Shown here piece after piece: positions 50,092-58,732 of a DNA stretch of 64,000 bases (position 1 is the first letter of the stretch; the number at the start of each line of letters is the position of its first letter). The position numbers and the translations under genes were made by a program. The notes under the pieces were generated by a model. The model made no database searches. It was not told the origin of the DNA and saw nothing but the letters and a program-made list of their open reading frames with translations. The DNA is taken from NCBI RefSeq assembly GCF_028128765.1, contig NZ_LBJG01000092.1, positions 124,001-188,000 of the forward strand. The letters are read 5' to 3'. The DNA comes from Bradyrhizobium sp. CCBAU 51627 (GTDB lineage Bacteria; Pseudomonadota; Alphaproteobacteria; Rhizobiales; Xanthobacteraceae).

Positions 50092-51090
50092 GTGCGGGCG
50101 CGACTCGACGTCGTTTGTTGCGCTGGAGCAGACGCTGTCCCTACCCGGCCCGAACTTAGCAAAACTTGACTCGGCGCTTATACCCCACGGATACGTAGGG
50201 GCAGCGCACTGTTCCTGCCGCCCAGCTAGCTGCCCCAAGCTCACCTTTAACGGTGGCAAGAAACTGATCAGGAGCTTATTGCTCGCAAGACGAGCGAAAT
50301 CGCCAGAATGAGAACTAACCCGTGAGTCGGAAGCTGTGCGAACGCCGCTCGGCGCCTGACAGCCTGGGCGGCATCATGAGGCACTATCCCTGCCGCATCC
50401 GAACGGCAATGCTTAACGGAAGCGTAACTCGGCACATGGTGGTCCTTCAGCTCATGCGCTGTCCCTGCCACGCCCCCGTTAAACAAACGATTCTTTATCG
50501 GGGTTGGCTTACCGAAAGCTGACGGACCTGCGCGGCAATTTACAAAACGGAAAGCGGCCCATGTGGCCGCTTGCCGTCGAGAGCAATATCGACGTTTACG
50601 TCTCAGACAATAGCCATTCGGCGCGCTTGCGATCAGCGGCAGCCGCTCGGGGCTACGCGCCGGATTGGCGCGCAGCCAATCCACTGGACATTTATGACTG
50701 ATTGACCTCACGGGCTCCCCGGCTCGTGGACCGTGTGGGACTGGCCATTCGGATCGCGCATCAGTTGCTTTCGAACCGTCGCGCCGCTTACCGGGTCGCG
50801 CTCCACGCAAGTTTCTCGTATCCAAGACGATTGTGTCCGTTGCGTCAAATGCGTTACCAAGCTCCATCAGGCGCATCAGCCGGTAAGGCGTAAAAATTGG
50901 ACCCGATTCGTGGAGTTCAACCAGAAAGCAGCGCGGATGCGACTCGGCGCCTATGTCCACCCGGGGAGGATCGACAAATGCGCTATCTCTGCCGCATCCG
51001 CTTCGCCGGACAGCCAGGGGCGACGTGACTCGGCACCCTCATTGGAGCAAGGAAGGCGCTGTCCCTATCACGTGCCGCTGGCTCAGTAGT
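50092..51090 (+). repeat. Three diverged copies of a short sequence
   Basis: Copies end near 50152, 50475 and 51085, each sharing a (C/A)TCGGCAC-like element and GCGCTGTCCCT about 30 bases later. The last two also share a start: ATGAGGCACTATCCCTGCCG (50377) and ATGCGCTATCTCTGCCGCAT (50980). Copy 2 reads through as MRHYPCRIRTAMLNGSVTRH then MRCPCHAPVKQ; copy 3 is frameshifted but its end, RRCPYHVPLAQ, matches. They look like eroded copies of a small cysteine-containing ORF of unknown function. Confidence 0.5.
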
Positions 51091-51170
51091 CAGCCTCGGG
51101 GATCACAAGGCTACCCACCCGGCTTTCCCGTGAGGCCCCTCGCCTCTGGGTACTGGGCACTTTAGCGAGA

Positions 51171-51623
51171 GTGCGGGCTCGAGTGACCTACCAGCATTGG
51201 TGGTCATACACACCAATCGAGAAACTGTTGGTCAAACTTGAAGACCGTCGGCAGATTGTCGGCCTGCGCGTCATGGCATTCATCCAGGTGACGTTGGAAA
51301 AACACGTGCAGAGTGCCCGCGACGGCTTTGCTACTGAAGTCGGCCGCATCGCCGAAATCATGGACTGCTATCTCAAGGTCGGAGATCAGGATTATCTGTT
51401 GCGTGCCATTGTGTCCGACGTCTCCGACCTCGAAAATCTGATTGCACGCATATCCCGGATCGCCGGCGTCGCGAGCATCCGCTCTGGTCTCGCGGTGCGC
51501 AACGTCTACAGCCGGCGAGCACTGCCGCTCGATGTATCCAGGCCGATCCAGGTAAAGTCGCCGTCGGCCGACTCGGAACGACATCGCCCATCCCTACATC
51601 GCCACCTACAAGCCCTCGCCTGA
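51171..51623 (+). pseudogene. Lrp/AsnC-family regulator lacking its DNA-binding domain
   Basis: The translation matches the ligand-binding/oligomerisation half of Lrp-type regulators: VMAFIQVTLEKHVQSARDGF, IAEIMDCYLKVGDQDYLLRA, then SIRSGLAVRNVYSRRALPLD, where family members normally end. The N-terminal helix-turn-helix (about 60 residues) is absent, and only a few unrelated residues precede the conserved part. The frame continues about 28 codons past the normal end. A truncated remnant. Confidence 0.82.
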
Positions 51624-52062
51624 CAAGCGACCACAGGATCGTCGTACAATTTACGGCCCGGACTGTGGCAACCGATCGCCACGCACATTGCGGGCTTATG
51701 GTGCCCTCGGAGGGTGGATTCATTTGCTCGCCGCGACTGCCCGCCTCTGCGACCTCACCGCCATGCGGAACGATAGACCTTTGATAGCCAGGTGGACACT
51801 GGAGCAAATCAATAGCCTGCGGCGACGGGCATAACAGATTGCCCGTTTTGCTCGCTCTTGTATCCTAATCCTACGACGAGCACGTGATCGGCCTGTACCA
51901 TCGGATTTCCGCGCTGTATCGAATGGGTGAAGGTACAGAAACAAAGGATAAGGTCGACACCCGGTCCGGTCGTGTAACGTCCGATTCCAAATAATTTCGC
52001 ACGAGACCCGTTTTGTTCTCGAAAAGCGGCTCGCCCAAGCGATTGATCGAGAAGGGCTTTTA
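51624..52062. other. Intergenic, no gene recognised
   Basis: About 440 bases between the Lrp remnant and the tRNA-Lys fragment. No coding frame with a family signature. Confidence 0.45.
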
Positions 52063-52109
52063 TGGTGGGCGCACCAGGGCCCGAACCTGGGACCCGCTGA
52101 TTAAGAGTC
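52063..52109 (-). other. 3' half of a tRNA-Lys(CTT) gene: integration-site scar
   Basis: The minus strand reads GACTCTTAATCAGC (anticodon CTT with its 3' stem), then GGGTCCCAGGTTCGGGCCCT, then GGTGCGCCCACCA. This is the anticodon, variable, T-arm and acceptor 3' strand of tRNA-Lys, with no 5' half. The T-loop has TTCGG where TTCGA is expected. Duplicated 3' tRNA ends are what tyrosine-integrase islands leave at their boundary. The intact tRNA-Lys is not in this window. Confidence 0.88.
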
Positions 52110-52254
52110 CGAAATTGTCCGATTTGCACTCGGAAGCCACCGATTGCCGCATCAACGAGATGCAGCGCTTCTCGAAGAGCAGATTTCGCATACACCTTGA
52201 AACCCATCGGCCGATCCAAAGGCCTGGAGCACTCACGAGCACCGCGTTCAAGAT

Positions 52255-52692
52255 ATGCCAAAGCGCAAGATCGACAAACTCGCTCGCGCGAAAGCACGGC
52301 CCGATCCTGCCCAATGGGACGAGGACGAAGTGATGACTCTCGTCGAGGCCGCTGTCGTATTCTTTCCCCACGGCCCATTGACTTTGTCTTCGTTGCGCAG
52401 GGCCGCAGCCGCTGGGACTCTTGAAATCGCCAAAGTGGCAGGCAAAGATTTGACCACACCTCGCGCCATCCGCAAATTGGTCAAGCCATCATGCCGGGCC
52501 GTAAAGCCAAGCCCCCACGCCTCTGGTTCCGAGAGGATGATGAAATCTGGATCATCCTCGACCGTGGCCGGCAAATCCGCACAGGCTGCGGCCGCGACGA
52601 CATTGACGGCGCTGCGAAGGCGCTCGAAAACTACATCGGCGAGCGGCATACCAGCACAATCGGCGCCACCGACCCCGGCGTACTCGCCATAG
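52255..52692 (+). CDS. Excisionase-like small DNA-binding protein
   Basis: 145 residues. The middle, MTLVEAAVVFFPHGPLTLSS then LRRAAAAGTLEI, resembles the winged-helix excisionase/MerR fold that often accompanies phage-type integrases. The Ala/Ser/Thr-rich tail (SSSTVAGKSAQAAAATTLTA) overlaps the integrase gene by 202 bases in another frame. Overlapping pairs of this kind are common in rhizobial islands. It probably sets the direction of recombination by the adjacent integrase. Confidence 0.72.
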   Translation: MPKRKIDKLARAKARPDPAQWDEDEVMTLVEAAVVFFPHGPLTLSSLRRAAAAGTLEIAKVAGKDLTTPRAIRKLVKPSCRAVKPSPHASGSERMMKSGSSSTVAGKSAQAAAATTLTALRRRSKTTSASGIPAQSAPPTPAYSP

Positions 52693-53747
52693 CTGACGTC
52701 CTCACCGCTTACGAAATTTCAAAGCGTCCTAAGGACAAAAGTGACCATCGGGCATGGGCCCAGCACGACCTGCTGCTCATTCGTTTGCTAGATCTCAATA
52801 ACTTCTTTGGCGACAAGACGGTCGGTGAACTCAAGGCTCAGCTTTGTCGCGATTTCGTAGACTGGTCTACGGGCACGCCGAACGACAACAACAGGAAAGC
52901 CGGCATCAAGCCCCGCCACGGTACGGTCTCGGACCAGACCGCGCGACGTCGACTTGAGGACTTGCGGGCTGCAATTAACGCGTATCACGCGGAACACACG
53001 CTTAGGGTGGTGCCAAAGATCACTCTGCCAACAAAGGCGGAGGGGCGTCACCGATGGTTGACACGCAATGAAGCCGCCCGCTTGCTCGGCGCTGCGATTG
53101 GCTACGTGTGGGACAACGAGCGGGGCACCTGGAAACGCAGGGAAGATGGCAAGCTCATTAGACGTGAGCGATGGATTATCCGTCGGCGCTATCCGGCTGC
53201 GCGCTTCACTCTGGTTGGCATGTACAGCGCCCGCCGCGAAGAGACGATCCGCCGAACACAGTGGCTGCCGACAACGACCCATCCCTGGATGAATCTGGAC
53301 GCGATGGTGTACCAGGGCAAGGGGGCTTTGGAACGGTCAACCAAGAAGCGACGCCCGCCCGCAAAGATTGCCAGCCGGCTACGCCCTCACTTGGTCCGTT
53401 GGCGGAAGATCGACCAGACGCGCTCGTCCGAGCTGCGAGCGGCGGGCCTTTTGAAGAATGGCGACCAGATTCGCTTCGTCGTCAACCGCATGCACGATGG
53501 CCAGCCGCTTGCTGGCAAGATCAGATCGGCTTGGGAGGGGATCCTGGAGGATGCCGGGCTAGGCGATGACGTGGTTCGCCACTCCTTGCGCCACACCGCG
53601 GCCACCTGGCTGATGCAGGCAGGTGTCGATATGTGGGAAGCCGCTGGCTGGCTTGGTATGACCGTGGAGCAGCTCGAGGCCAGCTACGGCCATCACCATC
53701 CAGATTTCCAGGAAGAGGCCGCAGAGGCGTTTGGGGGAAAGCGCTGA
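52491..53747 (+). CDS. Tyrosine recombinase / island integrase
   Basis: 418 residues. The C-terminal catalytic domain shows Arg248 (MYSARREE), the HXXR box H364-SL-R367 (VVRHSLRHTAATWL) and the nucleophile Tyr399 in EASYGHHHPDF. The N-terminal half is a core-binding domain of the phage-integrase kind. The gene points towards the 3' end of tRNA-Pro 310 bases away, the usual layout when an integrase sits beside its attachment site. The sequence looks intact, so the element could still be mobile. Confidence 0.95.
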   Translation: MPGRKAKPPRLWFREDDEIWIILDRGRQIRTGCGRDDIDGAAKALENYIGERHTSTIGATDPGVLAIADVLTAYEISKRPKDKSDHRAWAQHDLLLIRLLDLNNFFGDKTVGELKAQLCRDFVDWSTGTPNDNNRKAGIKPRHGTVSDQTARRRLEDLRAAINAYHAEHTLRVVPKITLPTKAEGRHRWLTRNEAARLLGAAIGYVWDNERGTWKRREDGKLIRRERWIIRRRYPAARFTLVGMYSARREETIRRTQWLPTTTHPWMNLDAMVYQGKGALERSTKKRRPPAKIASRLRPHLVRWRKIDQTRSSELRAAGLLKNGDQIRFVVNRMHDGQPLAGKIRSAWEGILEDAGLGDDVVRHSLRHTAATWLMQAGVDMWEAAGWLGMTVEQLEASYGHHHPDFQEEAAEAFGGKR

Positions 53748-53755
53748 GCTGAACC

Positions 53756-53983
53756 CTATTCGCCGCGGGCTATTCGTGCCCGGAGGTCAGCCAGAATAAG
53801 CTCGTAGGTCCGGAGGGAAGACTTGTGGTGCTTGACCATGTCCTGCGTGACGTCCCGCCAAGGCCCGTTTCCTTCGCGTTCCCCGATTGTCATTTTCCCG
53901 GCTTCCAGCGGCGCAAGATCGTCCCGGATCTGCTTTATCTGCTCCTCGACGCCCTTGGCGAAAGCCTTGAGATCGACGGGCAT
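53756..53983 (-). CDS. Hypothetical protein, 75 residues
   Basis: A charged, helix-forming protein (MPVDLKAFAKGVEEQIKQIR, then WRDVTQDMVKHHKSSLRTYE). Codon use is coding-like. It lies convergent to the integrase with an eight-base gap. Family not recognised; probably an island cargo gene. Confidence 0.6.
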   Translation of the reverse strand: MPVDLKAFAKGVEEQIKQIRDDLAPLEAGKMTIGEREGNGPWRDVTQDMVKHHKSSLRTYELILADLRARIARGE

Positions 53984-54056
53984 GGCTGCCGTGCCTCAAA
54001 TCATTGCGCATTTCATTGCGCCCGAAAAACATAGAAACTATAAGTACTTGAAATGA

Positions 54057-54133
54057 TGGTCGGAGTGGCAGGATTCGAACCTGCGACCCCTGCGTCCCGA
54101 ACGCAGTGCTCTACCGGGCTGAGCCACACTCCG
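54057..54133 (-). tRNA. tRNA-Pro (anticodon CGG)
   Basis: A complete cloverleaf on the minus strand: acceptor CGGAGTG/CACTCCG, D-arm GCTC...GAGC, anticodon stem CTGCG/CGCAG around TTCGGGA, T-arm GCAGG-TTCGAAT-CCTGC, discriminator A and an encoded CCA (54057-54059). Its 3' end faces the integrase, so it is a likely integration target. Confidence 0.95.
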
Positions 54134-54201
54134 ACAAGAGGCCGGCTTATAGCGTCGGGTTTGGCGCACCGCAAGCGGCCGAGCTGAGGAATTTTGTCCC
54201 T

Positions 54202-55191
54202 GTGAAAACGGGTCTTGAAACGCTGATTTTACCGGCCGGCGCGGCTGCGGCCGAGGCCGCCGCCCGGACCCTGGCCGCGGGCGGGCTGGTCGCGTTTCCG
54301 ACTGAGACGGTCTATGGGCTCGGCGCCGACGCCGCCAATGCCACGGCGGTCGCCCACATCTACAGCGCCAAGGGACGGCCGGCCTTCAACCCGCTGATCG
54401 CCCATGTCGCGGATCTTGCGGCCGCACGGCGGATCGGCCGGTTCGATGCGCGCGCTTTGAGGCTTGCCGAGGCGTTCTGGCCCGGGCCGCTGACGCTGGT
54501 GGTGCCGAAGACGGATGATTGCCCGGTCGCCGATCTTGCCACCGCGGGCCTCGACACCGTCGCGATCCGCATTCCCGCCCATCCGGTGGCGCAGGCGATC
54601 CTGCGCGCTTTTGGCGGGGCCGTGGTGGCGCCCTCGGCCAACATCTCCGGTCATGTATCGCCGACGCTGGCTGCCCATGTCGAGAGCGACCTTGCTGGGC
54701 GGATCGACCTGATCGTGGACGGCGGCCCTGTCGCAGTCGGCGTCGAATCGACCATTGTCGGCTGCTTCGAGACGCCGATGCTGCTGCGGCCCGGCGGGCT
54801 ATCGCGCGAGCGGATTGAGGCGGTGCTCGGTGCGCCGCTGGCGCGACCGCCGGTGGAAGCCGAGAGCGACGACAGTCAGCCGCTGGCCCCGGGCATGCTG
54901 GCCTCGCATTACGCACCGCGCGCCCATGTGCGGCTTCATGCCGATGAGGTTGCGCCTGACGAAGCGCTGCTGGCGTTCGGGCCCGATCACGTGCGCGGCC
55001 AAGAGGCCGCTGCTGCTGTCATGAATTTGTCGCCTGCGGCTGATCTCGATGAAGCCGCCGCCAATCTGTTCGGCTATCTTCGCAGCCTGGATGCGAAGGC
55101 GCCGAAGGCGATTGTGGTAATGGCGATCCCGGAAGAAGGCTTGGGCGAAGCGATCAACGACCGGCTGCGCCGGGCGGCGGTCGGAAGATGA
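54202..55191 (+). CDS. L-threonylcarbamoyladenylate synthase (Sua5/YrdC/TsaC)
   Basis: Makes the TC-AMP used for the t6A37 modification of ANN-decoding tRNAs. The GTG at 54202 gives 329 residues; the only ATG upstream lies inside the tRNA. The YrdC domain (GGLVAFPTETVYGLGADAAN, IYSAKGRPAFNPLIAHV, APSANISGHVSPT) is followed by the C-terminal Sua5 domain starting LAPGMLASHYAPRA. First gene of the core chromosome. It overlaps the next start by four bases. Confidence 0.95.
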   Translation: MKTGLETLILPAGAAAAEAAARTLAAGGLVAFPTETVYGLGADAANATAVAHIYSAKGRPAFNPLIAHVADLAAARRIGRFDARALRLAEAFWPGPLTLVVPKTDDCPVADLATAGLDTVAIRIPAHPVAQAILRAFGGAVVAPSANISGHVSPTLAAHVESDLAGRIDLIVDGGPVAVGVESTIVGCFETPMLLRPGGLSRERIEAVLGAPLARPPVEAESDDSQPLAPGMLASHYAPRAHVRLHADEVAPDEALLAFGPDHVRGQEAAAAVMNLSPAADLDEAAANLFGYLRSLDAKAPKAIVVMAIPEEGLGEAINDRLRRAAVGR

Positions 55192-56636
55192 GAGTGGACA
55201 ACGAGACGATGAACATCAATCAATCCGCCGCCCCGCAGCTTGCGCCGGAGCTGATCGACCAATTCCGCAAGATCGTCAGCGATCGTCACGCGATCACCGA
55301 CGCGGCCGACATCCAGCCTTACGTCACCGAGGAGCGCAATCTGTTCCACGGCCGTTCGCCGCTGGTGCTGCGTCCGGGATCGACGGCGGAAGTGTCCGCG
55401 ATCTGCAAGCTCGCTTCCGCGCACAAAATCGCCCTGGTGCCGCAGGGCGGCAACACGGGGCTCGTCGGCGGCCAGACTCCGCACAATGGCGAGGTGGTGG
55501 TGTCGCTGCGGCGCCTGGACAAGATCCGCGAAATCGACACCGCCTCCAACACCATGACGGTCGAAGCCGGCGTGGTGCTGCAGATCGCGCAGCAGAAAGC
55601 ATCTGACGTGGACCGGCTGTTTCCGCTCTCGCTCGGTGCCGAAGGCAGCTGCACCATCGGCGGCAATCTCTCGACCAATGCCGGCGGCACCGCGGCGCTC
55701 GCCTACGGCGTGGCGCGCGAGATGGCGCTGGGGCTGGAAGTGGTGCTCGCCGACGGGCGCGTGCTCAACGTGCTGTCGAAGCTGAAGAAGGACAACACCG
55801 GCTACAATCTGCACAACCTCTTCATCGGCGCGGAAGGCACGCTCGGCATCATCACCGCGGCGACGTTGAAACTGTTTCCGAAGCCGCGCGCGGTCGAGAC
55901 GGCCTATGTCGGCCTGAAGTCGCCGGCGGCGGCGCTGAAGCTTCTGACCATCGCGCAGAGCGAAGCCGCCAATGCGCTGACGAGCTTCGAGCTCTTGTCG
56001 GAGATGGCGGTCGATTTCTCGGTGCGCCATGGCATCGACGTGCGCGATCCCCTCGCGGAGAAGCACCCCTGGTACGTGCTGATGGAATTGTCTTCGCCGA
56101 GCGACGACGCCCGCACGCCGCTGGAGACGATCCTTGGCCGCGCCATGGAAGAAGAGATCGTCGACGACGCCGTGATCGCGGCCAGCCTCGCGCAGCGCAA
56201 CGCCTTCTGGAAGCTGCGCGAGGAAATGTCGGCGGCGCAGAAGCCGGAGGGCGGCTCGATCAAGCACGACATTTCGGTCCCCGTCGCCGCCGTGCCCGCC
56301 TTCATCGAGGAAGCCAATGCGGCCGTGGTCAAGCTGATCCCCGGCGCACGGCCGGTGCCGTTCGGCCATCTCGGCGACGGCAATCTGCACTACAATGTCA
56401 GCCAGCCCATCGGCGCCAACACGGCCGATTACCTGGCGCGCTGGCACGAGGTGAACGCCGTCGTGTTCGAGATCGTGCTGCGCATGGGCGGCTCGATCTC
56501 GGCCGAGCACGGCATCGGCATGCTCAAGCGCGACGAGCTGCCCGAGGTGAAGGACAAGACCGCGATCGAGCTGATGCGATCGATCAAGGCGATGCTCGAT
56601 CCGCATGGCATCATGAATCCGGGGAAGGTGCTGTGA
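55188..56636 (+). CDS. FAD-linked oxidase, D-2-hydroxyacid dehydrogenase type
   Basis: 482 residues of the GlcD / D-2-hydroxyglutarate dehydrogenase family. The FAD-binding PCMH domain has ALVPQGGNTGLVGGQTPHNG and GSCTIGGNLSTNAGGTAALA. The C-terminal domain has the metal/substrate motif PFGHLGDGNLHYN and SAEHGIGMLKRDEL. A second ATG at 55209 is an equally good start. It is part of a run of overlapping core genes. Confidence 0.92.
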   Translation: MRVDNETMNINQSAAPQLAPELIDQFRKIVSDRHAITDAADIQPYVTEERNLFHGRSPLVLRPGSTAEVSAICKLASAHKIALVPQGGNTGLVGGQTPHNGEVVVSLRRLDKIREIDTASNTMTVEAGVVLQIAQQKASDVDRLFPLSLGAEGSCTIGGNLSTNAGGTAALAYGVAREMALGLEVVLADGRVLNVLSKLKKDNTGYNLHNLFIGAEGTLGIITAATLKLFPKPRAVETAYVGLKSPAAALKLLTIAQSEAANALTSFELLSEMAVDFSVRHGIDVRDPLAEKHPWYVLMELSSPSDDARTPLETILGRAMEEEIVDDAVIAASLAQRNAFWKLREEMSAAQKPEGGSIKHDISVPVAAVPAFIEEANAAVVKLIPGARPVPFGHLGDGNLHYNVSQPIGANTADYLARWHEVNAVVFEIVLRMGGSISAEHGIGMLKRDELPEVKDKTAIELMRSIKAMLDPHGIMNPGKVL

Positions 56637-57064
56637 GCGCTCTTGCGATCGATGCGATCAAAGATGCAGACGTCGAGACCGTCGTCACGCTGTGGCAGCG
56701 CTGCGGCCTGACGCGGCCGTGGAACGATCCGCACGCCGACATCGCACTGGCGCGGCGGCGCGACAATTCGACCGTGCTGATCGGCCGCGACAATGGCGCA
56801 GTCGTGGCAACCGTCATGGTCGGCCACGACGGCCATCGCGGCTGGGTCTATTATGTTGCGGTCGACCCCAATGGGCGCAAGCGAGGTTTTGGCCGGGCGA
56901 TCATGACGGCGGCCGAAGACTGGCTGCGCGCGGCCGGAATCGCCAAGCTCCAGTTGCTGGTCCGCCGCGAGAATGCGCAGGCCAATGCGTTCTATCAGTC
57001 GCTGGGCTTCGAGGAATCCACCTCGGTGATGTTCCAGAAGTGGCTCGACGGCCGCGAACACTGA
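56633..57064 (+). CDS. GNAT-family acetyltransferase, YpeA-like
   Basis: 143 residues from a GTG that overlaps the preceding stop by four bases. The acetyl-CoA-binding motif A is VYYVAVDPNGRKRGFGRAIM and motif B is ENAQANAFYQSLGFEES. The CGLTRPWNDPHADI start is typical of YpeA. Acceptor unknown. Confidence 0.88.
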   Translation: MSALAIDAIKDADVETVVTLWQRCGLTRPWNDPHADIALARRRDNSTVLIGRDNGAVVATVMVGHDGHRGWVYYVAVDPNGRKRGFGRAIMTAAEDWLRAAGIAKLQLLVRRENAQANAFYQSLGFEESTSVMFQKWLDGREH

Positions 57065-57073
57065 AAGACAGTC

Positions 57074-57655
57074 ATGACCATTTCCGATCGCGTCCGCATC
57101 AAGGACGTCCGCGTGCTCTCGGACAACTGGACGCCCCTGAAGACCACGACCTTCGACTACCGGCGCGCTAATGGCGAGTGGCAGACGCAGCATCGCGAGA
57201 CCTATGAGCGCGACAACGCCGCCGCCATCCTGCCGTACAATCGCGGCCAGCGCAGCGTGATCCTGGTGCGCCAATTCCGCCTGCCCGCCTTCATCCGCGG
57301 CTATGACGATCTTCTGATCGAGGCCGCCGCCGGCGTGCTCGATAACGCCGAGCCCGAGCTGCGCATCCGCGCCGAGGCGGAGGAGGAAACCGGCTATCGT
57401 CTGCACCACGTCGAAAAAGTGTTCGAGGCCTTCATGAGCCCCGGCGCCATCACCGAGAAGCTGCATTTCTTCGTCGCGGAGTACGAGCCGTCGATGCGCG
57501 TCAGCGCCGGCGGCGGCCTGGAGCATGAAGGCGAGGACATCGAGGTGCTGGAGCTTTCCATCGACGAGGCGCTTTCGATGATCGCCGACGGCCGCATCAT
57601 CGACGCCAAGGCGATCATGCTGCTGCAACACGCAGCGCTGCATATTTTCCGGTAG
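57074..57655 (+). CDS. Nudix hydrolase, GDP-mannose/ADP-sugar type (NudK-like)
   Basis: 193 residues. The Nudix box is GVLDNAEPELRIRAEAEEET followed by GY; it is preceded by ILVRQFRLPAF and followed by SPGAITEKLHFFVAEYEPS, the pattern of NudK (GDP-mannose pyrophosphatase). It lies nine bases after the acetyltransferase, in the same run. Confidence 0.88.
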   Translation: MTISDRVRIKDVRVLSDNWTPLKTTTFDYRRANGEWQTQHRETYERDNAAAILPYNRGQRSVILVRQFRLPAFIRGYDDLLIEAAAGVLDNAEPELRIRAEAEEETGYRLHHVEKVFEAFMSPGAITEKLHFFVAEYEPSMRVSAGGGLEHEGEDIEVLELSIDEALSMIADGRIIDAKAIMLLQHAALHIFR

Positions 57656-57757
57656 CCCCTGCGGAGCGGCAATTCTGGCCTGCGCAGCCCTTCGGCCTGT
57701 TGAGCAACCCGAGAACTATCTCTAGTCTGGCTCCAACCAAGAACCAGGAGACGCGCC

Positions 57758-58699
57758 ATGTCAGCTGATAAGTCCGCCCCGCGCGACGACGAATTCGGCT
57801 TTGCGCCCGACCATGACTCCCCCATTCCCTATATGCAGCGCACGCGCGACTATTACGCGGCAATCGGCTACACCACGCCGTATCGCTGGGCGCATTACAC
57901 CGCGGCACCGTTTCAGCCGCTGAGGAAGAAGCTGGCGCAGTCGCGCGTCACAATCATCACGACCGCGGCGCCTTACGATCCCACCAAGGGCGATCAGGGA
58001 CCTGGCGCGGCGTATAATGGCAGCGCGAAATTCTACCAGGTCTATGACGGCGACACGTCGCAGCCGCACGACCTTCGCATCTCCCACATCGGCTACGACC
58101 GCAAGCACACGTCGGCGACCGACAACGGCACCTGGTTTCCGCTGCCGCAGCTTCTGAAAGCGAGCGCATCGGGGCACATCGGTGAAGTCGCCCCGCGCTT
58201 CTTCGGCGCGCCGACCAATCGCAGCCATCGCGTCACGCTCGACACCGACGCGCCGGAGATCCTGTCACGCTGCCTCGCGGACAAGGTCGATGCTGCCGTG
58301 CTGGTGCCGAACTGCCCGGTCTGCCACCAGACCACCGCGCTGGTGGCGCGGCACCTGGAGGCCAATGGCATCGCGACCGTGATCATGGGCTGCGCCAAGG
58401 ACATCATCGAGCACGCCGCTGTCCCGCGCTTCCTGTTCTCGGACTTCCCGCTCGGCAATTCCGCCGGCAAGCCGCATGACGTCGCTTCGCAGGCACAGAC
58501 GCTGGAGTTGGCCTTGAGGCTGCTGGAGACCGCAAGCGGGCCGCAAACCACCATGCAATCGCCGCTGCGCTGGAGCGGGGATGCGTCCTGGAAGCTTGAC
58601 TACAACAACGTCGCGCAGCTTTCGCCGGAAGAGCTGGCACGCCGCCGCGCTGAATTCGACAAGCAGAAGGAGATCGCGCGCGGCAACCGCGCCGCCTGA
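57758..58699 (+). CDS. GrdB-like (glycine/sarcosine/betaine reductase B) family protein
   Basis: 313 residues. It has the N-terminal DSPIPYMQRTRDYYAAIGYT, ITTAAPYDPTKGDQ, HIGYDRKHTSATD, and the conserved cysteine pair in LVPNCPVCHQTT. It is related to subunit B of clostridial amino-acid reductases, which carry selenocysteine. Here the active-site residues are ordinary cysteines and none of the other reductase subunits is nearby. In aerobic alphaproteobacteria the true role is unclear. Confidence 0.72.
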   Translation: MSADKSAPRDDEFGFAPDHDSPIPYMQRTRDYYAAIGYTTPYRWAHYTAAPFQPLRKKLAQSRVTIITTAAPYDPTKGDQGPGAAYNGSAKFYQVYDGDTSQPHDLRISHIGYDRKHTSATDNGTWFPLPQLLKASASGHIGEVAPRFFGAPTNRSHRVTLDTDAPEILSRCLADKVDAAVLVPNCPVCHQTTALVARHLEANGIATVIMGCAKDIIEHAAVPRFLFSDFPLGNSAGKPHDVASQAQTLELALRLLETASGPQTTMQSPLRWSGDASWKLDYNNVAQLSPEELARRRAEFDKQKEIARGNRAA

Positions 58700-58732
58700 C
58701 GTCGAATAACCAAAGCAAAAAGGGAGAGCGAC

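Noticed and set aside
50268-50960. 230-codon minus frame across the diverged repeats
   Set aside because: Runs antisense to the repeat copies and has no recognisable domain; low-quality composition.
55074-56606. 510-codon antisense frame over the FAD oxidase gene (and a similar one at 56429-57643)
   Set aside because: Typical high-GC shadow with very low complexity in His and Arg; the plus-strand genes have clear domains.
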